Shown here: one piece after another, positions 17,001 to 20,000 of the stretch
How positions within the stretch are numbered: position 1 is the first letter of the stretch
Layout: every line of letters starts with the position of its first letter
Assembly: GCA_037447605.1 (NCBI GenBank)
Contig: CM074818.1
Location: forward strand, 1,609,271 to 1,629,270
Direction of reading: 5' to 3'
DNA: 20,000 nt
Origin: Zygnema circumcarinatum
Lineage: Eukaryota > Streptophyta > Zygnematophyceae > Zygnematales > Zygnemataceae
Made by a program: the position numbers and the translations under genes
Notes under the pieces: model-generated
The model's database searches: none
The model's input: the letters and a program-made list of their open reading frames with translations, nothing else
What the model was told of the DNA's origin: nothing

Positions 17001-20000
17001 AGGCGTGCATTTGAGGCATATCCTTACAATGCCATGGCCCTGAACCATTTGGCAAACCACTATCTCTTCACCGGCCAACATCAGCTTGTAGAAGGCCTAA
17101 TGGATGCAGCCCTGACCTGCACAAATCACAGCAACATGCGCTCTGAAAGCTACTACCACTTAGCACGTTCGTTCCATGCAAAGGTATGTCTTTGTACTCC
17201 TGGGCGATTTGTATTTACTGCACGAGGGGAGAATAAATTTTCGCCAAACGGATTGTGGACGTTGTGTGTTTGGTATTAGAGGCTGAACAACTGCATTCTC
17301 TTGGAGTTGAGGATATGGTAACTGTATAAGAGAGGAATTCCAGATTCTTGCTGGTGACCAGCCCTATTGCTTGTGGCATGAGTTTTGCTCCAAAGCTTAG
17401 TATTCTACTTACCTATGTGGAGTCACATTCTAGTGGGATTTTTTTACACAAGTGGATGCTGCGTAGGCAATCGCACTTCTGTCCTTCAGCTACGCTGAAA
17501 TTTGCAGGGGCTCTGATCTTTCATTTCAAGGGTGGTTGTTCCCGAAGACTTGACTTTCAGCTAAAGATTCGTGCAGGGGGATTATGACAAAGCATCTTTC
17601 TTTTATCGCCACTCGACTCAGGAGCTCCCACCTTCGAGCGACTTTGTACTGCCTTACTACGGTGCCTACTCTTTAACCTCATGTGTGCCATCCATTGATT
17701 CTCCCTAGCCTAGTTATCCCACATCCTCCAACCCACTCCCATCAGGAAAGGAGTCTCCTTTCGTATTTGCGTCAGCGAAAGAGTGTCATTTAGATTTAGT
17801 CTTTAATGCTATTGAGGAAATCGTAGGTGGAGTATAGGGCTGGGCCAGATCCATTTCAAACGAGGAGAATTGGACAAAGCCTTGGCTGCTGTGAAGAAAG
17901 TGCTTACAACGCAGCCGAACAATGCGGAAGCCTTGAAGGTACAAATCAGTAACTGGTCCCGGCCTGCCTGTTTACCCAAACCCATCAACTGCTAGTCATC
18001 ATTGACTTCATACGCGTCTCTCACGTCGTATTTTTGCATGATTTTGGTATCTTCATACTCATCGCATGGAACAGGAAGGACTGACAGGCAGTAGAGCGAA
18101 GTGGGTTGTAGGTGGAGGGCAGCATTCAAGCACAGCAGGGCCGACTTACGGAAGCGCTTGCCACTTTCAAGAAGGTTACTTCACTGCATCCAAATGATGC
18201 CCAGGTGTGCCCCATTTCTAATAATGGCATAGCAGGCTATATTGGAGCTGTCTGTCTCTCCTTCTCCCTCGCCTAAGTAGCGTAACTGAAGGAAGATGAC
18301 AAAACACAGCTCGTTTGTCTCATTTACTGTATATTAACCTTTCATATTTATAACAACCAAGAGCATAAGCCTTTTATTTACATAATATATTTGTCTGTCG
18401 AATGCAACAGTAAGATGTGTAACAAATATTCTTGGTCCTTGGGCGATTATGTATTAATCCGATTGCGGGATGTCACAGAAGCTCTGTCTGTGATAACAAA
18501 GCTGAAGGCAATCAGTATTCCACCATGGGCCTTTCCGACCTCAATCTTAACCTGTCAAAATGAAACTTCAGTCTTCTGCTCCTAAGAACGAGTGTTTAGG
18601 CTCTTGCAGCTTATTCTCATGAAGATCTTCCACCGGAGTTTGCAGGCTTGGATTGAAACTGCGGACCTGCAGGTAGCTAACGACTTCGGAGGTGCATTGG
18701 AGGCCTTGTATAAGGTGCGCGTCTGCTCCATTTCCTCTTCCCTCTAGTTTACTCATATCCTGCCTTATCCTTCAACAAACTTTAGCCGCATAGGTCGTAG
18801 ACAGTGCTCCTCTTGGGAACTCATTTCATAACAGAACATTTGTTTAGGTCGTCTAAACATTGGGATGATGATATCAGTCAAGAGCGCTGAGTCCAAGTTG
18901 ACTTTAATTCAAGAAGCAGAGGTTCGTAGTCGGCCGATTCTGCTGCTATTAGATGGAAGGTGATGATTGTCAAATAGGCTGCAATAGGCTGGGGGCACCA
19001 GGAGGGCCATGGCAGGCTCAAACTTTACTGACGCAGCAACGCAAGAAGGTGCCATTGGAGCTGCTCAATGACATTTCTGTGCTTCTATTCCTCCGTCATG
19101 ATTACGAGGTGAAGACCTCCACCTAAACCTATTCCCTCTTTGCCTCGTCTCCTTTTACCTGTCAGAAGTTGCGAGGAGTAGGGATAAGTGCCTGTTGGGA
19201 GAAGAGAAGAAGTGGGGGGAAGGAAGTACTCGGAGAAATAGATGGCAGATATATTGAAATGGGAAGGGATGGAGAGGGAAATGGAACTCTTCTTACATGT
19301 TCGACATATGTTGGGAGTGGGAGCAGGGGGCTCTAAAGGCACTAAAGGAGGCAATTGGTCCCGGCCCTTGGACTGCCATCATTGAAGGTCCTGCACCTGA
19401 TGCTACAGTTGCCCATTTGGGCCCTTTAGAGAGGGTGGCTGACATGAATGGGACCCATGAAGAGGGCGATGAGGAAGTTAAAGAAGTATCCGTGGAGAAG
19501 GTGGCAGTCGTTTACAATCTGGCGAGGCTCCATGAGCAGTTGCATGAGACTAGTCGAGCCATTGCCCTCTATCGTCTCATCCTGCGAAAGGTTTGCTGTT
19601 TGCTTTGTCTCGACGTCCCTACATGAATTTGTTGTGACGATGTTCCCAAGGAAATGTTGTGCTACTCATTCAAAACTTCTTCAGTGTTCATGGTCTTCTT
19701 CTCCTTCAATACCTGGTCTGCCGGTCGAATTGTGATGAGGTCTGTTTGCCAACTATGTGAGGCTCACCAATGGCATCAATATGGCGGGAGAGAAGGGACA
19801 GGGAATGGGTGAGGGAGAGGCAATTCAAGTTCGCCGAGTGTTCTTTATGCATTTTGAGCATAAGGAGGTGTTCATGATGCTTGAAGGGCTTTATGCAGTC
19901 CGTCCTGTTTTTGTTGTATGTTACTTCATAGTTGGTAAATTCACCTAGCAGCTATCCACATTGCCTAATGGAGTTTATTAGAGCTGTGCATGTTCGAGCA
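14085..20000 (+). CDS. CTR9: CTR9, PAF1 complex TPR subunit (partial, continues past the right edge)
   Basis: CTR9 is the TPR scaffold of the nuclear PAF1 complex, which accompanies RNA polymerase II and promotes H2B ubiquitination and H3K4 methylation (Arabidopsis VIP6/ELF8). Exons: 14085-14231, 14561-14627, 15267-15455, 15642-15742, 15921-15974, 16152-16295, 16509-16572, 16969-17183, 17577-17661, 17838-17938, 18112-18204, 18646-18714, 19037-19108, 19327-19590. They sum to 1665 nt, exactly 555 codons with consistent phases, about half of the usual plant length near 1,000-1,100. Diagnostic stretches: FIPVQNSAEKVEVFVDQLP, LKAEQAPLDIWLAFA-REYF, VKYERIAILNALGAYY, YNKASRID, AAVRLGIGLCHYRL, ARQAFERVLQ, LNHLANHYLFTGQHQLVEG, YYGLGQIHFKRGEL, VVYNLARLHEQLHE. 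Repeated TPR helices run from about residue 75 on. Exon 14 carries an acidic Gly/Pro insertion before KVAVVYNLARL. Many donors are weak GTG types. The start was chosen because it matches the family N-terminus. I am confident of identity; exons 12-13 boundaries are less certain. Confidence 0.95.
14628..15266 (+). other. CTR9 intron 2 (639 bases)
   Basis: The longest resolved CTR9 intron, between GSGP and EVDEFYSDV. AT-rich, with no coding or RNA signal seen. Other CTR9 introns over 300 bases (14232-14560, 16573-16968, 17184-17576, 18205-18645, 18715-19036) are also empty apart from short chance open frames. Confidence 0.8.
19591..20000 (+). other. unresolved start of the next CTR9 intron or exon
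   Basis: After LYRLILRK (ending 19590) the family continues with a YP...YLRL-type TPR segment. Two places recall it: a frame reading NYVRLTNG near 19753-19776, and YPHCLMEFIRA just after a CAG at about 19949. Neither joins exon 14 in phase, so I do not call either. This segment is either one long intron or contains a small exon that I missed. Confidence 0.5.

Noticed and set aside
18599-18645. Earlier acceptor for CTR9 exon 12 (after GTGTTTAG)
   Set aside because: Using it brings a TGA in frame shortly after. The acceptor at 18645 gives AWIETADLQVANDF, which matches the expected TPR segment in phase.
19753-19948. Candidate CTR9 exon reading NYVRLTNG
   Set aside because: It resembles the expected YLRL segment only briefly, cannot join exon 14 in phase with a visible acceptor, and continues as Gly/Glu-rich sequence unlike CTR9.

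Overview
The window looks like nuclear DNA of a streptophyte (a land plant or one of its algal relatives). It holds three intron-rich protein genes: a plant-specific class II LOB-domain (LBD) transcription factor, a plant-style CTR9 subunit of the PAF1 complex, and a long coiled-coil protein I cannot name. The introns are short (mostly 170-500 bases). The CTR9 and LOB-domain sequences depart from the angiosperm forms I know at several usually constant positions. That makes me favour an early-diverging lineage (bryophyte, other seedless plant or charophyte alga), but the sequence alone does not settle the species. I see no mobile-element genes, CRISPR array, tRNA or rRNA.

Layout. 1-1681: no supported gene; downstream flank of the LBD gene. 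1682-3092 (minus): LBD gene, two exons. 3093-6053: about 3 kb between the LBD start and the end of the next gene. It carries a GA/CT-rich leader zone, a CpG-rich block with G-boxes, a 7-copy 11-bp minisatellite, repeated CCAAT/ACGTG modules including a 41-bp tandem duplication, a G-rich tract, and two blocks of a degenerate 18-bp-period repeat. 6054-13998 (minus): a 19-exon model for a coiled-coil protein of about 827 residues. All exon phases join without conflict. 13999-14084: an 86-bp gap between two divergent start codons. 14085 to beyond 20000 (plus): CTR9, with 14 exons resolved (555 residues, roughly the N-terminal half of the protein). The next exon could not be placed before the window ends.

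How the genes relate. The LBD protein and CTR9 both act in transcription: one is a DNA-binding regulator, the other a scaffold of an RNA polymerase II elongation and chromatin complex. Nothing here shows that they work together. The one intimate arrangement is the head-to-head pair of CTR9 and the coiled-coil gene, whose start codons are too close for two ordinary separate promoters. The points most worth a second look are the unnamed coiled-coil gene, the extremely tight divergent pair, the relaxed 5' splice sites in CTR9, and the 11-bp and 18-bp repeat arrays with the ACGTG/CCAAT modules upstream of the LBD gene.
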